Below are positions 32,028-43,335 of a stretch of 64,000 nt of DNA, piece by piece. The translations under genes and the position numbers were made by a program. Each line of letters opens with the position of its first letter. Position 1 is the first letter of the stretch. The notes under the pieces were generated by a model. It searched no databases and was not told where the DNA came from. It saw nothing but the letters and a program-made list of their open reading frames with translations. Source of the DNA: Kingdonia uniflora. Taxonomy: Eukaryota; Streptophyta; Magnoliopsida; Ranunculales; Circaeasteraceae. Location of the stretch: contig JACGCM010000669.1 of NCBI GenBank assembly GCA_014058105.1, forward strand, positions 744,001 to 808,000. Reading direction: 5' to 3'.

Positions 32028-34264
32028 ATGGCTGAACCCAATTTAAATGATGATAAAAATATATTTGTGAATCTTGAAGATGTAGTGCCATTGATAATTG
32101 ACGTGAAAACGTGTGTGTAATAGTTGGGGGTGAGATATAGGGTAGGTTTGAGCAGTGTAGACACAGGGAGTGGGGAACAGTTTAGGGTAGTCTCTAGTGT
32201 GCATGAAGCATCGGAGAAAGAAGTGATTAAGACTGGTGCAGATCATGAGCCTTAGGTGAGTGATTGAGAAGGGAGTGGGGATGGGGAAGAAGATGATAAA
32301 GAGGACAAAGAAGCTTGTTACGGAGAGGGTTTAGAGAAGAAAGAAATATTAAGATTTAAAAAGAAATATGGTATACCTGGTAATGTTAGATTAGAGAAGT
32401 ATCAATACGAAATGATCGACCAGGATATACCTCTAGATGGTATTCATGTTCATCAAGAACAGATAGAGAAAGGACTAAAGTTACCTCTGAGGGTGGATCA
32501 AAAAAAGTTAATGAATTTCTTCGATGTAGCCTTAGGTCAATTTAATCCGAATGTATATGACCTTTTAAGGGAATATGGTGCGATAAATGGCAGACTTAAA
32601 GCCGGAGGGGAGGAGGCAATAATGGTAGATGATTTGTATGTATATTATACGATGAAAACGAACCCGAAGTTAAAAGGGTATCGTTATTTGGCGAAGTTTT
32701 TAAAGGGACCGATGTTTTATGATATGGTATCCACTGGAGGTCGATATACCGAAGACTGATTACTAGTTTTTAGAAATTATGAGCTTGATCCTACAGATCC
32801 AGGGGAGCCGCTTAAAAGAAAAGTATTTTATCTAGGTTTGTGGTTAGGTAACTTAAATGTTTAAGCTTGATGAATTTTCATGTGATATGGATTTGTGTAA
32901 AGATTATTGCCTATTTTGTGTTTGCAGCATTGAAGGAGATTGGAAAGACAACTGAAGTAAACGAGAAGTTGTATAAGGTAAGGGAAGGAATCTTTGGTAG
33001 GATCAGCAATTTAGCGACGAATCAAGATCAGTTAAGTGAAGTTTTTCAAGAAGCAGGGATAAAAAGGTCAAGAACAAAAGGTACTAAAGTGTCAATTATC
33101 AAGGGAAAGATGTCAGCGAAGAATAAAAGAGCTGCAGATGCCAGCTTGCCTCTGAATAACCCGTCGTTAACAGGCTATAACACTGATACTGAGATTGATG
33201 CGATGTTGGGTGAATCTCTAGGTAAAAACAAGAGGAAAAGGAAGGTAAATGTGGAAAAATCTTTGTTGCTGAATCTGAAGAGAACTACCCGACAATCATC
33301 TTCCAAAGTTGTCGAAGGTACGGATAAACCTATTGTGGGGAATGGGTTACCTCCACGAAGTTCGAGTAGTGTTATACCCAAAAAGACTACTTATGAGACT
33401 GCGAAGAGCAAGTTAGGGGAGGAGTCTGAAAAGGAGATGGCAGAGGCGATGGAAACTTTTTCACAGGGGGCTGGTTCGTTGAAGAAAGAAATGAGGGACT
33501 GCATGGTGGGCATTGACATTTTGGATACCTTTTTAGGCGAAGCACAGGGTAACTTTGCAAAGGTGAAAATTTTTAAAGCTTATGCTCGAATGAAAAGTTT
33601 GGTAAATTAAGCAAATAATCATTATATGACTTTCATGCAGATTAAGATGGTGATGAGTCAAGCAATGGGATGGGTGGAGGGTAGTGGTGAACTGGCCAAT
33701 CGATTGGTTGGGTAAACAAATATTGAGAAGGAGTTAACTGCGGAGAATGCCAAGCTGAATGCGACGCTGAACAGGTATAAATTGGAAGTAAATAAAGCAA
33801 AAGATGCAGCATTGGCGGAGGCAAAAAAAGTGTTGGAGAAGGAAAAGAAAGAAGCTTTGGCATTGCAAAAAACAAAGTTCGAGAAAGAAGTTGATGATGT
33901 TTGAAAAACAATAAAGTTGGAGCAGAAGAAAATTCTCGATGAATTGAAAACTCGGATGAATGAAGAAAAGCAACAAAGATGCCACGAAGTGAGGATGCAC
34001 TTCAAGGAGCAGTTTGATGAGTCTGAAGAGAGAAAGAAATATTACAAAGGAGTTGTGAAGGTTGGGGGGATTCCATGTGATAACAGTTCTGATGATGAGG
34101 TACCACAGACTTTGGATGTGCATGGAGGAACTAAAGTTGTTGATAATGAAAAGATGATGGAGGTCGAAGGTCAGCTTCCTGTGGCCGTAGCAGATGTGCA
34201 GGTTCCCAAAGGCATTGTAAATGAGGAAAAATCTCCTTCAGAAATGTTAAATTTGGAGAAATAA
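32028..34264 (+). pseudogene. Antisense gene of element X with an in-frame intron and coiled coil
   Basis: The start at 32028 (MAEPNLNDDKN) is in frame with the 115-aa stretch at 32412-32759. That stretch contains [20 protein letters not shown] and [18 protein letters not shown], matching the putative gypsy-type transposon domain seen in Y and Z. Removing 32848-32927 (AG/GTAACT to TTTGCAG) joins the frame exactly to ALKEIGKTTEVNEKLYKVRE. This 80-bp intron is strong evidence for a real transcribed gene. A further GT-AG pair at 33602-33640 also keeps frame, but 39 bp is short for a plant intron and may be a shrunken one. The last part (33641-34264) is a Glu/Lys-rich coiled coil with an acidic tail. 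Stops remain at about 32118, 32254, 32268, 32758, 33713 and 33902. Function unknown. Confidence 0.65.
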
Positions 34265-34387
34265 ACATTATTTTTGAAAGTTTGTAAGTAATGGTCAGTG
34301 GGACCTAAAATAGTTTGAATTTTGTGTGTGTAGGATGTTTATGTTGGTTTAATATTTTGATAAGTAACTATTTTGTTTTGAAAATAA

Positions 34388-35303
34388 GTTGAAGTAGTAA
34401 AGAATTCGATTGCCAGATAAATACTGGAAAAGTATATATCTAGAACAAATGGTAGTAGAAAGATTTTGATTGTCAGATAGATATTTGAAAAGTATAGATC
34501 GAGGATAATTCGAAGTAAAAAGAGTTTGATTGTCAGATAAATACTTGAAAAGTATAGATCGAGGACAATTCGAAGTAGAAACAGTTTGATTGTCAGATAA
34601 ATACTTGAAAAGTACAGATCGAGGACAATTTGAAGTAGAAACAGTTCGATTGTCAGATAAATACTTAAAATGTATAGATCGAGGGCAATTCAAAGTAGAA
34701 AGAGCTTAATTGTTAGATAAATACTTGAAAAGTATAGATCAGGACAATTCAAAGTAGAAAGAGTTCGATTGTCAGATAAATACTTGAAAAGTATAGATCG
34801 TGGACAATTCGAAGTAGAAAGAGTTTGACTGTCAGATAAATACTTGAAAAGTATAGATCAAGGACAATTCGAAGTAGAAAGAGTTTAATTATCATATAAA
34901 TACTTGAAAAGTATAGATCGAGAACAATTCAAAATAGAAAGAGTTCGATTGTCAGATAAATACTTAAAAAGTATAGATCGAGGACAATTCAAAGTAGAAA
35001 GAGTTCGATTGTCAGATAAATACTTGAAAAGTATAGATCAAGGACAATTCGAAGTAAAAAGAGTTCGATTGTCAGATAAATACTTGAAAAGTATAGATCA
35101 AGGACAATTCAAAGTAGAAAGAGTTTGATTGTCAGATAAATACTTGAAAAGTATAGATCGAGGACAATTCGAAGTAGAAAGAGTTTGATTATCAGATAAA
35201 TACTTAAAAAATATAGATCGAGGATAATTCGAAGTAGAAAGAGTTTGATTGTCAGATAAATACTTGAAAAGTATAGATCGAGGATAATTCAAAGTAGAAA
35301 GAA
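34388..35303. repeat. Tandem array of about fifteen 60-bp units in element X
   Basis: A unit containing GATTGTCAGATAAATACTTG, AAAAGTATAGATCGAGGACAA and TTCGAAGTAGAAAGAGTT repeats with an exact 60-bp period, with a single 1-bp slip near 34741. The middle copies are nearly identical, and the first copies are more diverged. Because 60 is a multiple of three, both strands contain long open frames of a 20-residue repeat (for example minus-strand NCPRSILFKYLSDNQT); these are by-products. The array lies between the antisense gene end and the integrase end, as in Y and Z. Confidence 0.93.
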
Positions 35304-35379
35304 GGTAATGTAGAACAAATTGTTTATTTCATTTAAAGTAAACGATTACAAGGTATCATCTATAAAAGAGTTTAAGTTA

Positions 35380-36400
35380 AGCAGTATTTAATGGGTAAGT
35401 TAAGCTGAACTTTATCTTCAGTCATAAGCCAATAACTTCCACTATCTATTTTGTTGCACACAATGTACGGTCCCTTCCAGTTTTCTGATAATTTTCCTGA
35501 GTTTTTAGGTCGGGTATGGTCTTGTATCCGTCATAGGACAAGGTCTCTAATACCAAACTTCCATTCTTGAACTCTCTTGTTGTATAATTTTTTCAATGTA
35601 TCATGGTAGCGGTCCAAATTAGCAATGGCCTTGTCTCTGGTTTCCTCGATCCAATTAAGGTTGCAAAGGAGTCCGAGCTCATTGTCTTCATCTAAATTTT
35701 TTTGTCAAGTACTGGGAGATCGAGGTCTGAAGGTATGACTACTTCAGTACCGAAAGCCATCATGAATGAAGTGCACCCTGTTAAGACTCGAGGAGTGGTA
35801 CGGTAAGCCCATAATATACTGAGGAGTTCGTTGGCCCATCTGCCTTTCTTGTCGTCGAAGCGCTTGCGTAGGCCAGACTTGATGCTTTTGTTAATGGCTT
35901 TAACTTGTCCATTGCCTTGATGGTAATATGGTGTGGAGGTTGTGAGTTGAATCTTGTATTTATGAAGGAAAGAAAGGACTTTAGCATTGATGAACTGTTT
36001 ACCATTACTAGAGTGTATCATCTGTGGATAACCAAACTGGGCAATGATGTGCTCCCAAAGGAATTTGATAACCTCATTCTCATCAGTATGGCATAAGGGA
36101 ACTGCTTCGACCTACTTGGTGAAGTAATCGGTGGCAACCAAGACGAATCTTCTGTTTCCCAAAGCTGGATGGAATGGCCAATAAGATCGATTCCCCATCG
36201 CTTAAATGGCCAAAGAACATTACAAACATGTAAGTCGAGGGTGAGGATTTTGATGTCCTGAACATGAATTTGGCATTTGTAGCATTTCCGAACAAAATCT
36301 TTGCAGTCTTGTCTCATTTTAGGCCAATAGAGTCCCTGTGTGAATGCACGTTAAGCTAGTGATCTACCCGAAACGTGTGCACCACAAATACCTTCGTGAA
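35380..36400 (-). pseudogene. Element X integrase (broken)
   Basis: The zinc-binding end reads CKDFVRKCYKCQIHVQD (36240-36317), in frame with RT. The first catalytic Asp is kept in VATDYFTK (about 36113-36140). The second position reads SSNGKQF rather than DNGxQF (about 35995-36015). The third reads GNGQVKAINKS, with Lys for Glu (about 35905-35935). Two of three catalytic residues are therefore lost. A following 109-aa frame (35692-36021) has the GRWANELLSILWAYRTTPR region. The C-terminal part, about 35380-35690, resembles that of Y (plus-strand wording TTCCAGTTTTCTGATAATTT) but is broken. Confidence 0.8.
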
Positions 36401-36530
36401 GTTCCCTGATTTTTATCTGAGCCTATTTTTGTGATATACATTCGATATGTGGCCCTCCTCCAGTGAGTCGATATAAGATACCATTTTTAATTACAAATCA
36501 GGGGCACTTGGCTAGCAGGGATCGAGCTTT

Positions 36531-37080
36531 TTATGTGTTACTGGGGAGGATGTTAGAGTTAAGGTATGCAGAAAATGGTTTTTTCCAATTTTCAGAGTCG
36601 TCATCTTCAGTAACGATCAAGTGGAGTGCGGACAAGATATCGAGGCTAGAATGTTCAAGGATTTTGATGTCCAAAGATCTTTTTTTACTGTCTCCCAGCA
36701 TGGCAGCAATGTAAGCTAAGGCATCGGCATGACGATTTTCATGCCGAGGTAAATATGAAATGATGGCATGCTTGAATTTCTTCATTTTGTCTTCGACCAA
36801 GGCAGCATAATCAACCATCTTGCCTGTTGTCCTAAAAGTTTTGTTGTAATGATTAGCGACGAGTAAGGAGTCGACATAAACTGCTAATTCTTCAGTTCTA
36901 AGAGTAAGTACGAGATCAAGGTCGTGCAAGATGCCTTCACATTCTGTTTTATTATTGGTTGCATAGAATTTGAGTTTAAGAGCTTTTTCTATTCGATGAT
37001 TGGAAGGTGTGACGAGTACGATGCCAATTCCAGAACCCTGTGGTCCTGCTGATCCGTCTGTAAAAAGTCACTAACCAAAA
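36531..37080 (-). pseudogene. Element X second (plant-type) RNase H domain
   Basis: 132 codons at 36531-36929 in the same frame as RT contain LAVYVDSLLVANHYN and YLPRHENRHADALAYIAAML, the conserved end of the additional RNase H of Tat elements. The start (GSGIGIVLVTPSNHRIEKAL) lies upstream to about 37050, past a stop. Confidence 0.76.
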
Positions 37081-37253
37081 CTCTTGGACCATGCGTCTGG
37101 TTCGGCAATTGAGCCGTCAGTAAAGATTTCTTTGAGTTCTTCCCAATCGGAGTCTTTAACTGGAAAATCTACCAAAAAGTTGGCCACTACTTGCCCCTTG
37201 AATGATATTTGAAGTTTAAAAGAAATGTCACACTCACCAAGGAAAACAGACCA

Positions 37254-37568
37254 CTATTGAACTCGACGAGATTTCTCTTTTTTGGAGAGTACGAGTTTGA
37301 GAGGGTATTTTGTAATGACTTTGATGGGGTGAGCATGGAAGTATAGACAGAGTTTTTGAGAGTTGTAAACCGAGACGAACAATTGCTTTTTTGTGGTAAT
37401 ATATCGCTTTTTAGCAGGCATAAGAGTTTTATTGATAAAGTAAATAAGTTTCTCGATGCCTGCATCTGCTCGAATAAGGATAGAGCGGATGGAATCGTCA
37501 ATTGCAGATAAGTACATGGTGAGTAATTCGCCAACTATGGGAGTACTCATTATAGGAGGACACCCCAA
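37254..37568 (-). pseudogene. Element X RNase H domain
   Basis: 104 codons in frame with RT: LTMYLSAIDDSIRSILIRAD, KLIYFINKTLMPAKKRYITT and HPIKVITKYPLKLVLSKKE. This is the Ty3/gypsy RNase H core. It runs on to the second RNase H through a short linker. Confidence 0.78.
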
Positions 37569-37610
37569 GTATCATTTAAGATCTAGAAATTTCAGTTCAC
37601 AATCAAGAGT

Positions 37611-38417
37611 CTATAGAACTTCTTTTTCCTGCTTGTTGGAAAGAGTTGTGGGGTTGCCACGAAGAAGAAGGTAAAGAAGTTTGCATTGATCAGATGACTT
37701 GGAGATAAATCTGGGAAGAGAGGCTATCTTGCCGGTGAATTTTTGAACATCTTTTTTTGTTCGAGGATATGGCATTGCCATGAGTGCTTTAATTTGAGTT
37801 GGATCGATTTTGATTCCTCGTTTACTGACTAGATAGCCCAGGAATTTTTTGGATGCGAAGCCGAATTGACATTTCTTTGGGTTGAGCTTCATCTGGTACT
37901 GTCAAAGGATATCAAAGATAGTTTGCAGGTGTCGGAGATGATATGCTCTTTTCAGGCTTTTGCAAATCATATCATCGATATATACTTCCATGATGTGGCC
38001 TAGCTATTCTTTGAACATTTAAGTAACCAATCGTTAGTAAGTGACGCCAGTATTTTTTAACCCAAAAGGCATCACTGTGAAACAGTAAAGTCCTCTTTTG
38101 GTTATAAAAGTGGTTTTTTCCAGATCTTCTTTGGCGAGTGGAACTTGGTCGTATCCCGAGGCAGCAACCATCATAGAAAGAAGTTTGTGTCCTACGAATG
38201 AGTCGAGCAGTTGCGAAATCAACAGTAACGGAAAACTGTCTTTGGGTGTGAATTTGTTAAGTTCAGTGAAATCAGTACAAACTAGTATTTTACAGTTTTT
38301 CTTTGGCATGGCGACGATATTGGAAACCCACTTCAGATATTTAGCATCCTGAATAAAGCCAACACGAAGGAGTTTATTAATTTCTTCATTGACAGTATCT
38401 TGAAGTCGGGGAGCCAA
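37611..38417 (-). pseudogene. Element X reverse transcriptase
   Basis: Two open pieces (127 aa at 38034-38417 and 93 aa at 37611-37892) share one frame. Motifs in order are EINKLLRVGFIQDAKYLKW, ILVCTDFTELNKFTPKDSFP, TFITKRGLYCFTVMPFGLKN, the catalytic EVYIDDMICKS (about 37960-37992, between the pieces and intact) and KLNPKKCQFGFASKKFLGYL. The gap contains a few stops only, so loss is by point mutation. The frame continues to about 36018 through both RNase H domains. Confidence 0.83.
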
Positions 38418-38551
38418 ATTTCATCATTTTTGAATGACTACCTTGCTGTCTGGGAGGGGGTTGAGGTGGTGGCAAGCGATAGAAGGATCGATTCCGGGCA
38501 TTTCTTGAAAATTCTAGGAGAAGACGTTAATGTTTTTCTTAAGGAGTTGCA

Positions 38552-39109
38552 TCATGGCTTCTTTTTCGTCGAGTGACAGCTAAGATCCAATGATGGTTGT
38601 GCGCCCGGGGACATCGAGTTCAACAGTGTCAACCACTTCAACATCATGATACTCAAATGTGGGTGGTGTGTTAGACTGTAGTTGCTATGCCTTGAGAAGT
38701 TTTGTTGTATGAGGCTTGATGGTGGTATTTCGCACATTCGCGAGACTGCTTGGCTGCCCTTTATTTCATAGACATCGTGATCCATAGGAAAATGAAGTGC
38801 TAAATGGTAAGTTGATGGTATCGCTTTGATTGAATATAACCTGTTGCGTCCCAAAATGCCCAAATACTTGGACTCTGCATCAATGATAAGAAATTTGACG
38901 AATGTGGTTTCTGAACCTGCTTGAAAGAGGAGAGTGATTTCTCTTGTGGCTGATTCTTTAGAACCATTAAAGCCTGTGATTGCTGTTGTCAAAGCTTTGA
39001 CGGAATTTGTAAGGCCTAAAACTTTGATTGCTCTTCGGAATAAGACATTTGTGGCACTGCCAGTATCAATGAGAAGTGTATGTAAGTAATCCTGCTCCAC
39101 TTTAAGCAT
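38552..39109 (-). pseudogene. Element X aspartic protease
   Basis: 185 codons without a stop. The active-site motif LLIDTGSATNVLF is intact, followed by LTTAITGFNGSKESATREIT (flap region) and LGILGRNRLYSIKAIPSTYH. The protease would process gag-pol. The C-terminal third probably belongs to the linker to RT, which continues in another frame to 38420. Confidence 0.8.
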
Positions 39110-39712
39110 AATAACAAGTAGGTCCTTATATGGGTATTATACATGGCTGGTGCTACAGTCCTCGAATGTTATCTGGTAAGGATGTTTGGATTTGCTAGTG
39201 CTTGGAAGAAGTTTTGCTGATTTGTCCGAGGAAGTCATTTTGCAGCAAGACATAATACAAACGTCATGTTATCTTTTCTTTCCTTTTTCGATCTTGATTA
39301 TGTATAAATTTCGATCTGGGCCCTGAATATGATTCTGCTCGACTTTAATAGTTTTTGCTTGTTCATCGAGAAATTTTTGAATGTCGACAACATAATGATG
39401 GAGTCATCCAACTAAGAGGATACGGTAAAAGATACGAATAAGGGAGTAACAGCTATCAGTTTCATGACTGCGTACATTATGATACTAACATAAGGGTTTG
39501 TTTGGAAGATCTTCAATAATCTGTGACGCACGAAAACACTCATCTCCCTTTATTATTGGTAAGATAGCGGAGAAGGTTGTTGTCATGGGTGGCAGAATTG
39601 GTACAGGTTTATCTGGTTTGCCGTCTCTTCATCGAATGTTATCAGTATTTTTGGCAGGCAGCTTCGGTACTGTTGTAGCGACTGCTCTTTGAGAAGGAGT
39701 CGAAGATACTTC

Positions 39713-40960
39713 TCAAGAATGTATGACGGAAGAGCTTTTTATCTTATCTTTCATTGAGCGCTCCAGCTCGATGTAATTATTAACCACGTTAATCATTTTA
39801 GTGACCGTACGTGGTTTATGTACAGTAAGTTCTTCATGAACTTTTGAGTCAATGTGTAAGGCGGAAGTGAACGTTGGAACCACGTTTCTGGGGTCTGAAT
39901 TTCCAATCTTCCGTGTTTCCTGCAGAAAATGTTCATATAAACTTGCCAAGGTTTCTTTTGCACCTTGCTCAAAGTAAAATAAAGAGTTCACTATGATTTT
40001 ATGTTCCCTAGCATGAGCGTAGTTGGACTCGAATAGATTTTGTAATTGGATGAAAGAAGTAATGGAGGCTTCTTGTGTAGTATGGAACCATCAGAGTGGT
40101 TCTTCTTTTAGGCTCATGTTAAATAGTCGACAAAGCATATGGCCGAGCTTGGAGTACAACCAAGCGGTGGCTTTGAAATGTCGAACATGTGTAAGTGGAT
40201 TGGTGAGGCCTGCATACTGGATAAATTTGGGTATATAGAAGTTGTCTGGAATAAACATATTTTTGAGATATGGAGAGATGGGGTTTGTTTCGAACTTGTC
40301 GAGCGCAGATCGTCGGCCCGGGATATCATAGTTGTTAGCTTGAATTTTGCTGCTAAGGTCATTTAGAATGACAAATTACTGCAAGGGAAGAGGTAAGGCT
40401 ACAACCTGAGGAACAAAGTCGTCATGTCCCTCTGGTCCTAATCAATCTCTGACGGGTCTTCTTTCTGGTGGAGGGGTCTGGTGACGTATGCGTCGACGTC
40501 CTTGGGTTGTCGAGGCTGAAGAAGTTAAGCCAAAATATCGAGAGGCTCTATTTGGATTTCCATATCTAGATCGAGACATTCGTTGTTCGTCTTCCTAGGC
40601 TGATCATCACGTTGAACTGCTCTTGATCAATGTTTACTTCGAGCCAGTGGTGGCGATGCTTGGCGAGCTGTTATTCGATCTTATGTTCTTCGCAATCTTT
40701 CTAATTCTTTTTGATGGGCTTGACGTTGCTGATCCAGGGGTTTTCTGCACTTGTCTCTCTCCATTTGTAGAGCTTGAGCGTGAATACACTGATCTTCCAG
40801 CCTCTGGTTTTTCTCTGAAGTTATTTGCTTTCGAAGTTCAAGAACCGCACCATCTAGATCAAGGGCTTCTGGAATGTCTTGATCTCTTATGGTACTAGAA
40901 TGGCTTCTCAAGTTCATGTTTATCATTCGAAAGGTGTTTAGGTTAGAAATGGTAGAAAAA
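39713..40960 (-). pseudogene. Element X gag (broken)
   Basis: The N-terminal coiled-coil-like part lies at about 40681-40930 (from MINMNLRSHSSTIRDQD). The capsid core follows at 40114-40362 in a shifted frame, with FIPDNFYIPKFIQYAGLTNP and HFKATAWLYSKLGHMLCRLF. The segment 39713-39991 contains SLFYFEQGAKETLASLYEHF, a hallmark of plant Ty3/gypsy gag. At least three frameshifts or stops separate these. The nucleocapsid zinc finger expected in 39110-39700 is not clear to me. Confidence 0.75.
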
Positions 40961-40971
40961 AGTGTGGTAAT

Positions 40972-40991
40972 TTCCCACAGACGGCGGCAAT
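40972..40991 (-). other. Element X primer-binding site
   Basis: Minus-strand ATTGCCGCCGTCTGTGGGAA immediately next to the right LTR, the same type as in Y. An equivalent site lies left of the left LTR at 16846-16865. Confidence 0.75.
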
Positions 40992-41604
40992 TGTAATGGC
41001 GTATTTTTCGGGAAGAAATTTTTTGCCAATACTTGTTCATAAGGATTGTGTAATAAAGGAGTATCAACCAAGATTTTACGTGGAAAGCTCAGCAGAAACT
41101 GAGAAAAACCACGACCTCGAGGAGGATTTGGTATAAAATCTTGTAGATGCTAGTTATTATACATTTTGGAGAGTTGCTTATGTTTAGGAAAGAGGGATGT
41201 CAGATGCATAGTCCCTTAGAACCTATTCGCCGTCTATATTTATAGGATTTGGTATAAAATCTAGTAGATACTAGTTATTACAAGTTTCGAAGAGTTGCTT
41301 ATGTTTAGGATAGAGGGATGTCAGATGTGTAGTCCCTTATAACCTATTATCTGCATGTATTTATAGTATATACAGGCAGTTTACAAAAAGAAAGAAAGAA
41401 TCTTCTATTCCGAAGGTAGTGGGCAAACTTTGCAGATCTCTAACAGTTCCTTCTTGACTGGGCTACAAATGTTACTTTTGGTGTATCGAGGACTCACTAA
41501 TCTTTCTAGAACGTTGGGCTGTCTTCGACTACACAATGCTAAGATATCTTCGATTACAGAATGTCGGCTTTATTCTTGTAGAATCTGGGGAATATGATAC
41601 TACA
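40992..41604 (-). repeat. Element X right (5') LTR with internal duplication
   Basis: 613 bp, starting TGTAATGGCG and ending GATACTACA. It contains a direct duplication: about 41124-41244 is repeated at 41245-41366 (both begin GGATTTGGTATAAAATCT). This accounts for the 122-bp length difference from the left LTR. A TATA-like box (minus strand CTATAAATATA) is at about 41235-41246. The LTR end abuts pararetrovirus sequence at 41605. Confidence 0.85.
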
Positions 41605-42005
41605 CTATGCCTATAAAAAAAATTAATTATTTAATTTCAAATTTTAAGGTATTAATTTCCCTATGAAGGTCCTATATAGTGATAAGTTTATTACTTTCCA
41701 TGAGCTTTAGGATATCCTGGAAATTATAGTACCTGTTTGGTACTTACATCAGTTCTTGTTATGTTTTAGGCTTTGAGCTATCTTGAAGCATCTGTTGGAG
41801 AGAAATACTTACAAATTTAGTTCTTGCCTCAGGGTCAACTTTTTTGTCCATAATAGATAAAATCTCACTCTGAGTAGTAGTCAGAGTATTAAGGTTTAAG
41901 CCATTCATTTCAACGGCTTTTCAGTAATCATGATGATTGGATTCTGAACACTTATTGCACAGTGTTCCTTCTTTAGAGGAGGAAGAGTCACTTTAGTCGA
42001 TTTTA

Positions 42006-43335
42006 TTAACTTCTTTTTTGTTGTCTTTCTTCATAAGTGGTGTTAAGTAATAGTTTAGTTAAATGAAGTTTTAGTCTTTCATCCAGTTGAAGTTCTTGCA
42101 ACTTCCTTTTTGTGGTACACTTGTTTGCCAAGTGCCCCTTTTTACCACATTTGTAGCAGGTGCGAGTTTCAAATTTTTTGGAAGAGCTGGTATGAGATTT
42201 ATCTCTCATATGTATCTTTCTTTTTCTATGTTTTTGGTAATAAGAATCATCTTGATCCTTATATCTATTTTTACTTATTTTTCTAAAGTGAGAAGAATGT
42301 TTTACACTCTGCTTGCGCTTCTTAGGATAAGTGACAAGAAGGTCATAAGCAAACTGGTGACAAAACTTACCAATTTCCATTTTTCCAGTTAAATTTAGTT
42401 TTTTAAGTTGGTACTGTAATTTCATATCATTACAGATACTAAGACTAACCTGGGTACAAATACTGATGAGATGACCTTAAGTATGATCCCGGTAAGGTAT
42501 AGAATTGCCATCATGCTGGTCTTTCAGCTTTTGATGAACCTTTTCTATAAATAAAGGTGGAAGACCATCCATGAATTTGGCAATCCAATGTTCTGCATTG
42601 GCGTCACTCCTCTGTATCACCGTACAGATATAAACATCATTGTACCATCTAAAATGGGTTAGAGAAGGACATTTATGATTCTGTAAAAGATCTTTATTAC
42701 TCTCATACCTCTGGGGTGAAAGTCCTACAAAGTATATGATTATGGTTTGAACAATAGAGTAGATTGCATCCTTAATAAGAATATTACTAGTCCCTTCAAT
42801 TTAACTACCTCAAGGATCTATTGTTTTTTATAAGAAGTGATAACATTATCCCACCAGCCTTTAAGACTTCCTGCGAAACCGTTGGCAATAAATTTTGCCA
42901 AGTTGCCATCCTCATTACCAGTAGCCTTACAGATAGAGGCAACATTAATATTTTATGAATAACTTCATAAATTTGATATTCAGATAATCTATCTATATTC
43001 CATTCATAGATGGCCTTTCCATTATATGAATTTTGATTCTGGAAATAATCTTCTTCAAATAAAAGATCCTGAGGTGTAGGTCTTTTATAATAAATTTTTA
43101 ATTGGGATGGTTCATATTCTATCTTATAAAGGCTTGCCTCAATGGCTTGGATTTGATTCTCTAATTCACTATCAGAGGACTCATATGTGTTTTTTGATGT
43201 GGGGTTCTTATCTAGAGTGTTGACAGTAAGCTTTTTTAGTCGGTCAACCAGAAGGTCAAAAAATTCAAAATCTTGAGAATCAGGAAGCTTAAAGTCATGG
43301 ACAAGAAGGGTTGGTTTAATATCAGCTTTGTACAT
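42006..43335 (-). pseudogene. Pararetrovirus coat protein region with CCHC zinc finger
   Basis: An acidic N-terminal part lies in a 176-codon frame (42805-43335). A basic C-terminal part lies at 42006-42425, with a Lys/Arg/His-rich stretch followed by an intact CCHC finger (CYKCGKKGHLANKC, about 42110-42155). The finger is typical of virus nucleocapsids and binds RNA. The second part is in frame with the movement protein; the first is shifted. The stretch 42430-42800 between them carries stops. Confidence 0.8.

Larger units (their letters stand above)
16866..41604 (-). mobile_element. Element X: Tat-type Ty3/gypsy LTR retrotransposon, split by element Y
   Basis: Reading on the minus strand: 5' LTR (40992-41604), primer site, gag, protease, RT, RNase H, second RNase H, integrase, a 60-bp tandem array (34388-35303), an antisense gene region (plus strand, 30861-34264), the insertion of element Y (17551-29989), a polypurine tract next to 17356 and the 3' LTR (16866-17356). 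The second RNase H domain between RNase H and integrase, and an antisense gene between pol and the 3' LTR, are hallmarks of the Tat lineage. The element sits inside pararetrovirus sequence: virus sequence leaves off at 16350 and resumes at 41605. All genes are broken. Confidence 0.82.

Noticed and set aside
33602..33640. 39-bp GT-AG segment as a normal intron of the X antisense gene
   Set aside because: It preserves frame but is shorter than plant introns usually are. I mention it only as a possible shrunken intron.
33642..34123. Minus-strand frames of 89-129 residues opposite the X antisense gene
   Set aside because: They are Phe/Leu/Ser-rich reversals of the Glu/Lys-rich coiled coil and typical shadows.
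34349..35292. Open frames of about 64-114 residues on both strands of the 60-bp array
   Set aside because: They exist only because the period is a multiple of three and the unit lacks stops in those frames. No start context or domain supports them.
34388..35303. Regular repeats resembling a CRISPR array
   Set aside because: The whole 60-bp unit is repeated, with no unique spacers, in a plant retrotransposon. It is a minisatellite.
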